Assembly (NCBI GenBank): GCA_910574455.1
Contig: CAJSYZ010000006.1
Location: 2,222,156 to 2,286,155 of the forward strand
DNA: 64,000 nucleotides
Direction: 5' to 3'
Source: Trichaptum fuscoviolaceum
Lineage: Eukaryota; Basidiomycota; Agaricomycetes; Hymenochaetales; Trichaptaceae
Part shown: positions 52,801 to 64,000 of the stretch, one piece after another
Layout of the letters: each line of letters starts with the position of its first letter
How positions within the stretch are numbered: position 1 is the first letter of the stretch
Made by a program: the position numbers and the translations under genes
The notes under the pieces: generated by a model
Told to the model about the DNA's origin: nothing
The model's database searches: none
What the model saw: the letters and a program-made list of their open reading frames with translations, nothing else

Positions 52801-55800
52801 ACATCCACCGATTGGATCCCGCTCTAACTTGGAGGATATGTTGGTGGAACTGGGTAGATTGGTTGGGCGAAGTTTCAGGGCTATTGGTGCAGTACTTGCC
52901 GCTCTACATCACTTTTAGTGCTCACCATCTTGGCATTGAGTCACCCCCTCATTCCTCAACATCCATCGATTCGTTCCCGATCTCCTAGCGCACACACGTC
53001 GTTCTACACTAGGACACACACCTCACGAAGTTTCGAATGTGGTGGTGACAGTGTGGAGCCAACAAGACCGCCGTGAGCTCAAAACTCAGCGGATCGGCGC
53101 GATTGTTGCACGTATGGAAAGGGTGCGACTCGCAGAAGAGAATGGTGTCTTGCGCGCAGAAATCGGCCCAGTAGTTGCTTCGCAATCGTCGAAGAGAGGC
53201 GAAAATGTATGGTGAGGGTGAGGTCTGGCACTGATAACAGTCTGAAAGCCCCAAATCGTCTCCAACACAGTAAACCCCTATCCCTCACATACTCTGGTCG
53301 CCCTTGTCTCCTGGTTGAAGTTTGCCGACTCGAGCAATGCCTGCGGCACTACTGGCTCCCTTGCTGGCCCGCGCGGACGACTGGACCAAACAATCGCCGC
53401 TGCGCTACCGCCAACAGTCCTTCTTGGTGTTGCGCCTTCTGCACTGTCTCCTGGTTGGAGTTCGCCGACTCGAGCGATGCCTACGGCGGTATTGCCATCC
53501 CCGCTGGCCCGCGCGGACGACTGGAGCAAACAATCGGCGATGGGTCGCCTCCTTCGCCTTTAGCCACGATTGGCACGGTCATGTATTGCCTTCAAAGCGT
53601 CTGCGCTTGCAATCTACGGGCGCAAACCCCATTCCCGCAGTTCTCGCCGTCCTGACATGTCACACGGACGATTGGAGCAAACAATTGGAGGTCACGAGCG
53701 GCGTCGCCAACCTCGCCCTCATCCACAACGCCCGACTACATGTATTGCCTTCAGAGCGTCTGCGCTTTCGATTGACGGCGCGCACGCCTCACACCGACGG
53801 ACGATTGGAGCAAACAATCTGCAACGTTGGGCGGACTGCAGATACAAAGGTTGACGCTTGCCAATCGGACCGACAACTATGGCACTGCTGGATGAAGTTG
53901 CACCCAGTGCCATAGTGGACCTTTGCTTATGGATGCCTTTCCAACACATCCACCGATTGGATCCCGCTCTAACTTGGAGGATATGTTGGTGGAACTGGGT
54001 AGATTGGTTGGGCGAAGTTTCAGGGCTATTGGTGCAGTACTTGCCGCTCTACATCACTTTTAGTGCTCACCATCTTGGCATTGAGTCACCCCCTCATTCC
54101 TCAACATCCATCGATTCGTTCCCGATCTCCTAGCGCACACACGTCGTTCTACACTAGGACACACACCTCACGAAGTTTCGAATGTGGTGGTGACAGTGTG
54201 GAGCCAACAAGACCGCCGTGAGCTCAAAACTCAGCGGATCGGCGCGATTGTTGCACGTATGGAAAGGGTGCGACTCGCAGAAGAGAATGGTGTCTTGCGC
54301 GCAGAAATCGGCCCAGTAGTTGCTTCGCAATCGTCGAAGAGAGGCGAAAATGTATGGTGAGGGTGAGGTCTGGCACTGATAACAGTCTGAAAGCCCCAAA
54401 TCGTCTCCAACACAGTAAACCCCTATCCCTCACATACTCTGGTCGCCCTTGTCTCCTGGTTGAAGTTTGCCGACTCGAGCAATGCCTGCGGCACTACTGG
54501 CTCCCTTGCTGGCCCGCGCGGACGACTGGACCAAACAATCGCCGCTGCGCTACCGCCAACAGTCCTTCTTGGTGTTGCGCCTTCTGCACTGTCTCCTGGT
54601 TGGAGTTCGCCGACTCGAGCGATGCCTACGGCGGTATTGCCATCCCCGCTGGCCCGCGCGGACGACTGGAGCAAACAATCGGCGATGGGTCGCCTCCTTT
54701 GCCTTTAGCCACGATTGGCACGGTCATGTATTGCCTTCAAAGCGTCTGCGCTTGCAATCTACGGGCGCAAACCCCATTCCCGCAGTTCTCGCCGTCCTGA
54801 CATGTCACACGGACGATTGGAGCAAACAATTGGAGGTCACGAGCGGCGTCGCCAACCTCGCCCTCATCCACAACGCCCGACTACATGTATTGCCTTCAGA
54901 GCGTCTGCGCTTTCGATTGACGGCGCGCACGCCTCACACCGACGGACGATTGGAGCAAACAATCTGCAACGTTGGGCGGACTGCAGATACAAAGGTTGAC
55001 GCTTGCCAATCGGACCGACAACTATGGCACTGCTGGATGAAGTTGCACCCAGTGCCATAGTGGACCTTTGCTTATGGATGCCTTTCCAACACATCCACCG
55101 ATTGGATCCCGCTCTAACTTGGAGGATATGTTGGTGGAACTGGGTAGATTGGTTGGGCGAAGTTTCAGGGCTATTGGTGCAGTACTTGCCGCTCTACATC
55201 ACTTTTAGTGCTCACCATCTTGGCATTGAGTCACCCCCTCATTCCTCAACATCCATCGATTCGTTCCCGATCTCCTAGCGCACACACGTCGTTCTACACT
55301 AGGACACACACCTCACGAAGTTTCGAATGTGGTGGTGACAGTGTGGAGCCAACAAGACCGCCGTGAGCTCAAAACTCAGCGGATCGGCGCGATTGTTGCA
55401 CGTATGGAAAGGGTGCGACTCGCAGAAGAGAATGGTGTCTTGCGCGCAGAAATCGGCCCAGTAGTTGCTTCGCAATCGTCGAAGAGAGGCGAAAATGTAT
55501 GGTGAGGGTGAGGTCTGGCACTGATAACAGTCTGAAAGCCCCAAATCGTCTCCAACACAGTAAACCCCTATCCCTCACATACTCTGGTCGCCCTTGTCTC
55601 CTGGTTGAAGTTTGCCGACTCGAGCAATGCCTGCGGCACTACTGGCTCCCTCGCTGGCCCGCGCGGACGACTGGACCAAACAATCGCCGCTGCGCTACCG
55701 CCAACAGTCCTTCTTGGTGTTGCGCCTTCTGCACTGTCTCCTGGTTGGAGTTCGCCGACTCGAGCGATGCCTACGGCGGTATTGCCATCCCCGCTGGCCC

Positions 55801-58800
55801 GCGCGGACGACTGGAGCAAACAATCGGCGATGGGTCGCCTCCTTCGCCTTTAGCCACGATTGGCACGGTCATGTATTGCCTTCAAAGCGTCTGCGCTTGC
55901 AATCTACGGGCGCAAACCCCATTCCCGCAGTTCTCGCCGTCCTGACATGTCACACGGACGATTGGAGCAAACAATTGGAGGTCACGAGCGGCGTCGCCAA
56001 CCTCGCCCTCATCCACAACGCCCGACTACATGTATTGCCTTCAGAGCGTCTGCGCTTTCGATTGACGGCGCGCACGCCTCACACCGACGGACGATTGGAG
56101 CAAACAATCTGCAACGTTGGGCGGACTGCAGATACAAAGGTTGACGCTTGCCAATCGGACCGACAACTATGGCACTGCTGGATGAAGTTGCACCCAGTGC
56201 CATAGTGGACCTTTGCTTATGGATGCCTTTCCAACACATCCACCGATTGGATCCCGCTCTAACTTGGAGGATATGTTGGTGGAACTGGGTAGATTGGTTG
56301 GGCGAAGTTTCAGGGCTATTGGTGCAGTACTTGCCGCTCTACATCACTTTTAGTGCTCACCATCTTGGCATTGAGTCACCCCCTCATTCCTCAACATCCA
56401 TCGATTCGTTCCCGATCTCCTAGCGCACACACGTCGTTCTACACTAGGACACACACCTCACGAAGTTTCGAATGTGGTGGTGACAGTGTGGAGCCAACAA
56501 GACCGCCGTGAGCTCAAAACTCAGCGGATCGGCGCGATTGTTGCACGTATGGAAAGGGTGCGACTCGCAGAAGAGAATGGTGTCTTGCGCGCAGAAATCG
56601 GCCCAGTAGTTGCTTCGCAATCGTCGAAGAGAGGCGAAAATGTATGGTGAGGGTGAGGTCTGGCACTGATAACAGTCTGAAAGCCCCAAATCGTCTCCAA
56701 CACAGTAAACCCCTATCCCTCACATACTCTGGTCGCCCTTGTCTCCTGGTTGAAGTTTGCCGACTCGAGCAATGCCTGCGGCACTACTGGCTCCCTCGCT
56801 GGCCCGCGCGGACGACTGGACCAAACAATCGCCGCTGCGCTACCGCCAACAGTCCTTCTTGGTGTTGCGCCTTCTGCACTGTCTCCTGGTTGGAGTTCGC
56901 CGACTCGAGCGATGCCTACGGCGGTATTGCCATCCCCGCTGGCCCGCGCGGACGACTGGAGCAAACAATCGGCGATGGGTCGCCTCCTTCGCCTTTAGCC
57001 ACGATTGGCACGGTCATGTATTGCCTTCAAAGCGTCTGCGCTTGCAATCTACGGGCGCAAAACCCCATTCCCGCAGTTCTCGCCGTCCTGACATGTCACA
57101 CGGACGATTGGAGCAAACAATTGGAGGTCACGAGCGGCGTCGCCAACCTCGCCCTCATCCACAACGCCCGACTACATGTATTGCCTTCAGAGCGTCTGCG
57201 CTTTCGATTGACGGCGCGCACGCCTCACACCGACGGACGATTGGAGCAAACAATCTGCAACGTTGGGCGGACTGCAGATACAAAGGTTGACGCTTGCCAA
57301 TCGGACCGACAACTATGGCACTGCTGGATGAAGTTGCACCCAGTGCCATAGTGGACCTTTGCTTATGGATGCCTTTCCAACACATCCACCGATTGGATCC
57401 CGCTCTAACTTGGAGGATATGTTGGTGGAACTGGGTAGATTGGTTGGGCGAAGTTTCAGGGCTATTGGTGCAGTACTTGCCGCTCTACATCACTTTTAGT
57501 GCTCACCATCTTGGCATTGAGTCACCCCCTCATTCCTCAACATCCATCGATTCGTTCCCGATCTCCTAGCGCACACACGTCGTTCTACACTAGGACACAC
57601 ACCTCACGAAGTTTCGAATGTGGTGGTGACAGTGTGGAGCCAACAAGACCGCCGTGAGCTCAAAACTCAGCGGATCGGCGCGATTGTTGCACGTATGGAA
57701 AGGGTGCGACTCGCAGAAGAGAATGGTGTCTTGCGCGCAGAAATCGGCCCAGTAGTTGCTTCGCAATCGTCGAAGAGAGGCGAAAATGTATGGTGAGGGT
57801 GAGGTCTGGCACTGATAACAGTCTGAAAGCCCCAAATCGTCTCCAACACAGTAAACCCCTATCCCTCACATACTCTGGTCGCCCTTGTCTCCTGGTTGAA
57901 GTTTGCCGACTCGAGCAATGCCTGCGGCACTACTGGCTCCCTTGCTGGCCCGCGCGGACGACTGGACCAAACAATCGCCGCTGCGCTACCGCCAACAGTC
58001 CTTCTTGGTGTTGCGCCTTCTGCACTGTCTCCTGGTTGGAGTTCGCCGACTCGAGCGATGCCTACGGCGGTATTGCCATCCCCGCTGGCCCGCGCGGACG
58101 ACTGGAGCAAACAATCGGCGATGGGTCGCCTCCTTCGCCTTTAGCCACGATTGGCACGGTCATGTATTGCCTTCAAAGCGTCTGCGCTTGCAATCTACGG
58201 GCGCAAACCCCATTCCCGCAGTTCTCGCCGTCCTGACATGTCACACGGACGATTGGAGCAAACAATTGGAGGTCACGAGCGGCGTCGCCAACCTCGCCCT
58301 CATCCACAACGCCCGACTACATGTATTGCCTTCAGAGCGTCTGCGCTTTCGATTGACGGCGCGCACGCCTCACACCGACGGACGATTGGAGCAAACAATC
58401 TGCAACGTTGGGCGGACTGCAGATACAAAGGTTGACGCTTGCCAATCGGACCGACAACTATGGCACTGCTGGATGAAGTTGCACCCAGTGCCATAGTGGA
58501 CCTTTGCTTATGGATGCCTTTCCAACACATCCACCGATTGGATCCCGCTCTAACTTGGAGGATATGTTGGTGGAACTGGGTAGATTGGTTGGGCGAAGTT
58601 TCAGGGCTATTGGTGCAGTACTTGCCGCTCTACATCACTTTTAGTGCTCACCATCTTGGCATTGAGTCACCCCCTCATTCCTCAACATCCATCGATTCGT
58701 TCCCGATCTCCTAGCGCACACACGTCGTTCTACACTAGGACACACACCTCACGAAGTTTCGAATGTGGTGGTGACAGTGTGGAGCCAACAAGACCGCCGT

Positions 58801-61800
58801 GAGCTCAAAACTCAGCGGATCGGCGCGATTGTTGCACGTATGGAAAGGGTGCGACTCGCAGAAGAGAATGGTGTCTTGCGCGCAGAAATCGGCCCAGTAG
58901 TTGCTTCGCAATCGTCGAAGAGAGGCGAAAATGTATGGTGAGGGTGAGGTCTGGCACTGATAACAGTCTGAAAGCCCCAAATCGTCTCCAACACAGTAAA
59001 CCCCTATCCCTCACATACTCTGGTCGCCCTTGTCTCCTGGTTGAAGTTTGCCGACTCGAGCAATGCCTGCGGCACTACTGGCTCCCTCGCTGGCCCGCGC
59101 GGACGACTGGACCAAACAATCGCCGCTGCGCTACCGCCAACAGTCCTTCTTGGTGTTGCGCCTTCTGCACTGTCTCCTGGTTGGAGTTCGCCGACTCGAG
59201 CGATGCCTACGGCGGTATTGCCATCCCCGCTGGCCCGCGCGGACGACTGGAGCAAACAATCGGCGATGGGTCGCCTCCTTCGCCTTTAGCCACGATTGGC
59301 ACGGTCATGTATTGCCTTCAAAGCGTCTGCGCTTGCAATCTACGGGCGCAAACCCCATTCCCGCAGTTCTCGCCGTCCTGACATGTCACACGGACGATTG
59401 GAGCAAACAATTGGAGGTCACGAGCGGCGTCGCCAACCTCGCCCTCATCCACAACGCCCGACTACATGTATTGCCTTCAGAGCGTCTGCGCTTTCGATTG
59501 ACGGCGCGCACGCCTCACACCGACGGACGATTGGAGCAAACAATCTGCAACGTTGGGCGGACTGCAGATACAAAGGTTGACGCTTGCCAATCGGACCGAC
59601 AACTATGGCACTGCTGGATGAAGTTGCACCCAGTGCCATAGTGGACCTTTGCTTATGGATGCCTTTCCAACACATCCACCGATTGGATCCCGCTCTAACT
59701 TGGAGGATATGTTGGTGGAACTGGGTAGATTGGTTGGGCGAAGTTTCAGGGCTATTGGTGCAGTACTTGCCGCTCTACATCACTTTTAGTGCTCACCATC
59801 TTGGCATTGAGTCACCCCCTCATTCCTCAACATCCATCGATTCGTTCCCGATCTCCTAGCGCACACACGTCGTTCTACACTAGGACACACACCTCACGAA
59901 GTTTCGAATGTGGTGGTGACAGTGTGGAGCCAACAAGACCGCCGTGAGCTCAAAACTCAGCGGATCGGCGCGATTGTTGCACGTATGGAAAGGGTGCGAC
60001 TCGCAGAAGAGAATGGTGTCTTGCGCGCAGAAATCGGCCCAGTAGTTGCTTCGCAATCGTCGAAGAGAGGCGAAAATGTATGGTGAGGGTGAGGTCTGGC
60101 ACTGATAACAGTCTGAAAGCCCCAAATCGTCTCCAACACAGTAAACCCCTATCCCTCACATACTCTGGTCGCCCTTGTCTCCTGGTTGAAGTTTGCCGAC
60201 TCGAGCAATGCCTGCGGCACTACTGGCTCCCTTGCTGGCCCGCGCGGACGACTGGACCAAACAATCGCCGCTGCGCTACCGCCAACAGTCCTTCTTGGTG
60301 TTGCGCCTTCTGCACTGTCTCCTGGTTGGAGTTCGCCGACTCGAGCGATGCCTACGGCGGTATTGCCATCCCCGCTGGCCCGCGCGGACGACTGGAGCAA
60401 ACAATCGGCGATGGGTCGCCTCCTTCGCCTTTAGCCACGATTGGCACGGTCATGTATTGCCTTCAAAGCGTCTGCGCTTGCAATCTACGGGCGCAAACCC
60501 CATTCCCGCAGTTCTCGCCGTCCTGACATGTCACACGGACGATTGGAGCAAACAATTGGAGGTCACGAGCGGCGTCGCCAACCTCGCCCTCATCCACAAC
60601 GCCCGACTACATGTATTGCCTTCAGAGCGTCTGCGCTTTCGATTGACGGCGCGCACGCCTCACACCGACGGACGATTGGAGCAAACAATCTGCAACGTTG
60701 GGCGGACTGCAGATACAAAGGTTGACGCTTGCCAATCGGACCGACAACTATGGCACTGCTGGATGAAGTTGCACCCAGTGCCATAGTGGACCTTTGCTTA
60801 TGGATGCCTTTCCAACACATCCACCGATTGGATCCCGCTCTAACTTGGAGGATATGTTGGTGGAACTGGGTAGATTGGTTGGGCGAAGTTTCAGGGCTAT
60901 TGGTGCAGTACTTGCCGCTCTACATCACTTTTAGTGCTCACCATCTTGGCATTGAGTCACCCCCTCATTCCTCAACATCCATCGATTCGTTCCCGATCTC
61001 CTAGCGCACACACGTCGTTCTACACTAGGACACACACCTCACGAAGTTTCGAATGTGGTGGTGACAGTGTGGAGCCAACAAGACCGCCGTGAGCTCAAAA
61101 CTCAGCGGATCGGCGCGATTGTTGCACGTATGGAAAGGGTGCGACTCGCAGAAGAGAATGGTGTCTTGCGCGCAGAAATCGGCCCAGTAGTTGCTTCGCA
61201 ATCGTCGAAGAGAGGCGAAAATGTATGGTGAGGGTGAGGTCTGGCACTGATAACAGTCTGAAAGCCCCAAATCGTCTCCAACACAGTAAACCCCTATCCC
61301 TCACATACTCTGGTCGCCCTTGTCTCCTGGTTGAAGTTTGCCGACTCGAGCAATGCCTGCGGCACTACTGGCTCCCTTGCTGGCCCGCGCGGACGACTGG
61401 ACCAAACAATCGCCGCTGCGCTACCGCCAACAGTCCTTCTTGGTGTTGCGCCTTCTGCACTGTCTCCTGGTTGGAGTTCGCCGACTCGAGCGATGCCTAC
61501 GGCGGTATTGCCATCCCCGCTGGCCCGCGCGGACGACTGGAGCAAACAATCGGCGATGGGTCGCCTCCTTCGCCTTTAGCCACGATTGGCACGGTCATGT
61601 ATTGCCTTCAAAGCGTCTGCGCTTGCAATCTACGGGCGCAAACCCCATTCCCGCAGTTCTCGCCGTCCTGACATGTCACACGGACGATTGGAGCAAACAA
61701 TTGGAGGTCACGAGCGGCGTCGCCAACCTCGCCCTCATCCACAACGCCCGACTACATGTATTGCCTTCAGAGCGTCTGCGCTTTCGATTGACGGCGCGCA

Positions 61801-64000
61801 CGCCTCACACCGACGGACGATTGGAGCAAACAATCTGCAACGTTGGGCGGACTGCAGATACAAAGGTTGACGCTTGCCAATCGGACCGACAACTATGGCA
61901 CTGCTGGATGAAGTTGCACCCAGTGCCATAGTGGACCTTTGCTTATGGATGCCTTTCCAACACATCCACCGATTGGATCCCGCTCTAACTTGGAGGATAT
62001 GTTGGTGGAACTGGGTAGATTGGTTGGGCGAAGTTTCAGGGCTATTGGTGCAGTACTTGCCGCTCTACATCACTTTTAGTGCTCACCATCTTGGCATTGA
62101 GTCACCCCCTCATTCCTCAACATCCATCGATTCGTTCCCGATCTCCTAGCGCACACACGTCGTTCTACACTAGGACACACACCTCACGAAGTTTCGAATG
62201 TGGTGGTGACAGTGTGGAGCCAACAAGACCGCCGTGAGCTCAAAACTCAGCGGATCGGCGCGATTGTTGCACGTATGGAAAGGGTGCGACTCGCAGAAGA
62301 GAATGGTGTCTTGCGCGCAGAAATCGGCCCAGTAGTTGCTTCGCAATCGTCGAAGAGAGGCGAAAATGTATGGTGAGGGTGAGGTCTGGCACTGATAACA
62401 GTCTGAAAGCCCCAAATCGTCTCCAACACAGTAAACCCCTATCCCTCACATACTCTGGTCGCCCTTGTCTCCTGGTTGAAGTTTGCCGACTCGAGCAATG
62501 CCTGCGGCACTACTGGCTCCCTTGCTGGCCCGCGCGGACGACTGGACCAAACAATCGCCGCTGCGCTACCGCCAACAGTCCTTCTTGGTGTTGCGCCTTC
62601 TGCACTGTCTCCTGGTTGGAGTTCGCCGACTCGAGCGATGCCTACGGCGGTATTGCCATCCCCGCTGGCCCGCGCGGACGACTGGAGCAAACAATCGGCG
62701 ATGGGTCGCCTCCTTCGCCTTTAGCCACGATTGGCACGGTCATGTATTGCCTTCAAAGCGTCTGCGCTTGCAATCTACGGGCGCAAACCCCATTCCCGCA
62801 GTTCTCGCCGTCCTGACATGTCACACGGACGATTGGAGCAAACAATTGGAGGTCACGAGCGGCGTCGCCAACCTCGCCCTCATCCACAACGCCCGACTAC
62901 ATGTATTGCCTTCAGAGCGTCTGCGCTTTCGATTGACGGCGCGCACCGCCTCACACCGACGGACGATTGGAGCAAACAATCTGCAACGTTGGGCGGACTG
63001 CAGATACAAAGGTTGACGCTTGCCAATCGGACCGACAACTATGGCACTGCTGGATGAAGTTGCACCCAGTGCCATAGTGGACCTTTGCTTATGGATGCCT
63101 TTCCAACACATCCACCGATTGGATCCCGCTCTAACTTGGAGGATATGTTGGTGGAACTGGGTAGATTGGTTGGGCGAAGTTTCAGGGCTATTGGTGCAGT
63201 ACTTGCCGCTCTACATCACTTTTAGTGCTCACCATCTTGGCATTGAGTCACCCCCTCATTCCTCAACATCCATCGATTCGTTCCCGATCTCCTAGCGCAC
63301 ACACGTCGTTCTACACTAGGACACACACCTCACGAAGTTTCGAATGTGGTGGTGACAGTGTGGAGCCAACAAGACCGCCGTGAGCTCAAAACTCAGCGGA
63401 TCGGCGCGATTGTTGCACGTATGGAAAGGGTGCGACTCGCAGAAGAGAATGGTGTCTTGCGCGCAGAAATCGGCCCAGTAGTTGCTTCGCAATCGTCGAA
63501 GAGAGGCGAAAATGTATGGTGAGGGTGAGGTCTGGCACTGATAACAGTCTGAAAGCCCCAAATCGTCTCCAACACAGTAAACCCCTATCCCTCACATACT
63601 CTGGTCGCCCTTGTCTCCTGGTTGAAGTTTGCCGACTCGAGCAATGCCTGCGGCACTACTGGCTCCCTCGCTGGCCCGCGCGGACGACTGGACCAAACAA
63701 TCGCCGCTGCGCTACCGCCAACAGTCCTTCTTGGTGTTGCGCCTTCTGCACTGTCTCCTGGTTGGAGTTCGCCGACTCGAGCGATGCCTACGGCGGTATT
63801 GCCATCCCCGCTGGCCCGCGCGGACGACTGGAGCAAACAATCGGCGATGGGTCGCCTCCTTCGCCTTTAGCCACGATTGGCACGGTCATGTATTGCCTTC
63901 AAAGCGTCTGCGCTTGCAATCTACGGGCGCAAACCCCATTCCCGCAGTTCTCGCCGTCCTGACATGTCACACGGACGATTGGAGCAAACAATTGGAGGTC
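43876..64000 (+). repeat. 1145-bp satellite array, ~17.6 copies, open at the right edge
   Basis: Head-to-tail units of 1145 bp. An anchor (TTGCCGACTCGAGCAATGCC) recurs at 44161, 45306, 46451, 47596, 48741, 49885, 51030, 52175, 53322, 54467, 55612, 56757, 57903, 59048, 60193, 61338, 62483 and 63629. Only four intervals differ from 1145: -1 bp (near 49701), +2 (52644), +1 (57061) and +1 (62946). Units appear over 99 percent identical. Several 70-200 codon frames recur in each unit, but the indels break them without consequence and none resembles a known protein, so I do not call genes. The first ~100 bp (to ~43980) is more diverged, as expected at an array edge. The right end is not reached. 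Confidence 0.95.
44161..44754 (+). repeat. Internal sub-repeats of the satellite monomer (shown in the first unit)
   Basis: Each monomer contains four copies of a motif close to CGGACGAYTGGAGCAAACAA, at about 44213, 44353, 44504 and 44637 in unit 1, spaced about 140, 151 and 133 bp. The first two are embedded in longer similar blocks (CTCCTGGTTG, GTTTGCCGACTCGAGCAATG, CGCTGGCCCGCGCGGACGAC). The last two share TATTGCCTTCARAGCGTCTG. The monomer therefore grew from a ~140-bp ancestral repeat. The 197-codon frame spanning this block is a by-product; it is present in most units but altered or broken in three (52175, 56757 and 62483). Confidence 0.85.

Noticed and set aside
44161..64000. Recurring 70-200-codon frames in every satellite unit as a gene family
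   Set aside because: Persistence follows from the units being near-identical. Small indels break the frames without consequence, several frames overlap on both strands, and no domain is recognisable.
43876..64000. CRISPR array or rDNA repeat
   Set aside because: The unit is 1145 bp with no short conserved repeat and unique spacers, and it has no rRNA-like sequence. The context is a fungal retroelement region.

Overview
This looks like a repeat-dense stretch of a filamentous fungal genome, probably a basidiomycete of the Agaricomycetes type. The evidence is Tad1/I-like LINEs with an APE-RT-RNase H ORF2, chromodomain Ty3/Gypsy elements of the Tf1/sushi kind, a gene with a very short intron, and a fungal-type cytosolic Hsp70 fragment. 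No species call is possible from sequence alone. Only one or two non-transposon genes are present.

Layout. (1) 1-10060: a minus-strand Gypsy element (Gypsy A) is split by a complete 6.4-kb minus-strand LINE (L1, 164-6560) with a 13-bp target duplication. (2) 10061-29463: a plus-strand LINE (LINE A) is broken by Gypsy A on its left, by a 3.7-kb terminal-inverted-repeat element carrying an Hsp70 fragment (10329-14051), and by a second minus-strand LINE (LINE B, 15374-28781). LINE B is in turn split by a plus-strand Gypsy (Gypsy B, 19281-27015) that has lost its 5' LTR. (3) 29464-33600: a diverged LINE relic, one Ser/Pro/Arg-rich host-like gene and one small hypothetical ORF. (4) 33661-35366: a long-TIR, 9-bp-TSD element (MULE-MITE-like) with a TA-flanked MITE inside. 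(5) 35730-43181: an old LTR-like remnant split by a complete young Gypsy (Gypsy C, 36407-42990) with identical-looking 341-bp LTRs and a 5-bp target duplication. (6) 43876-64000: about 17.6 head-to-tail copies of a 1145-bp satellite that runs off the window.

How the parts work. The LINEs encode a zinc-knuckle ORF1 protein and an ORF2 endonuclease/RT/RNase H protein, coupled by an ATGA stop-start overlap. The Gypsy elements encode Gag plus protease-RT-RNase H-integrase-chromodomain. Gypsy A and B have a -1 slippery heptamer abutting the gag stop. Gypsy C uses an ATGA overlap. Gypsy A and C both carry an 11-nt primer-binding site, two bases inside the 5' LTR, that is exactly complementary to a site within their own LTR, the signature of Tf1-type self-priming. 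Gypsy B adds two in-frame ORFs downstream of pol, one with tandem SUMO-interacting-motif-like sequences and Cys/His knuckles. Its inactivating changes all look like CpG transitions, which suggests methylation-linked decay.
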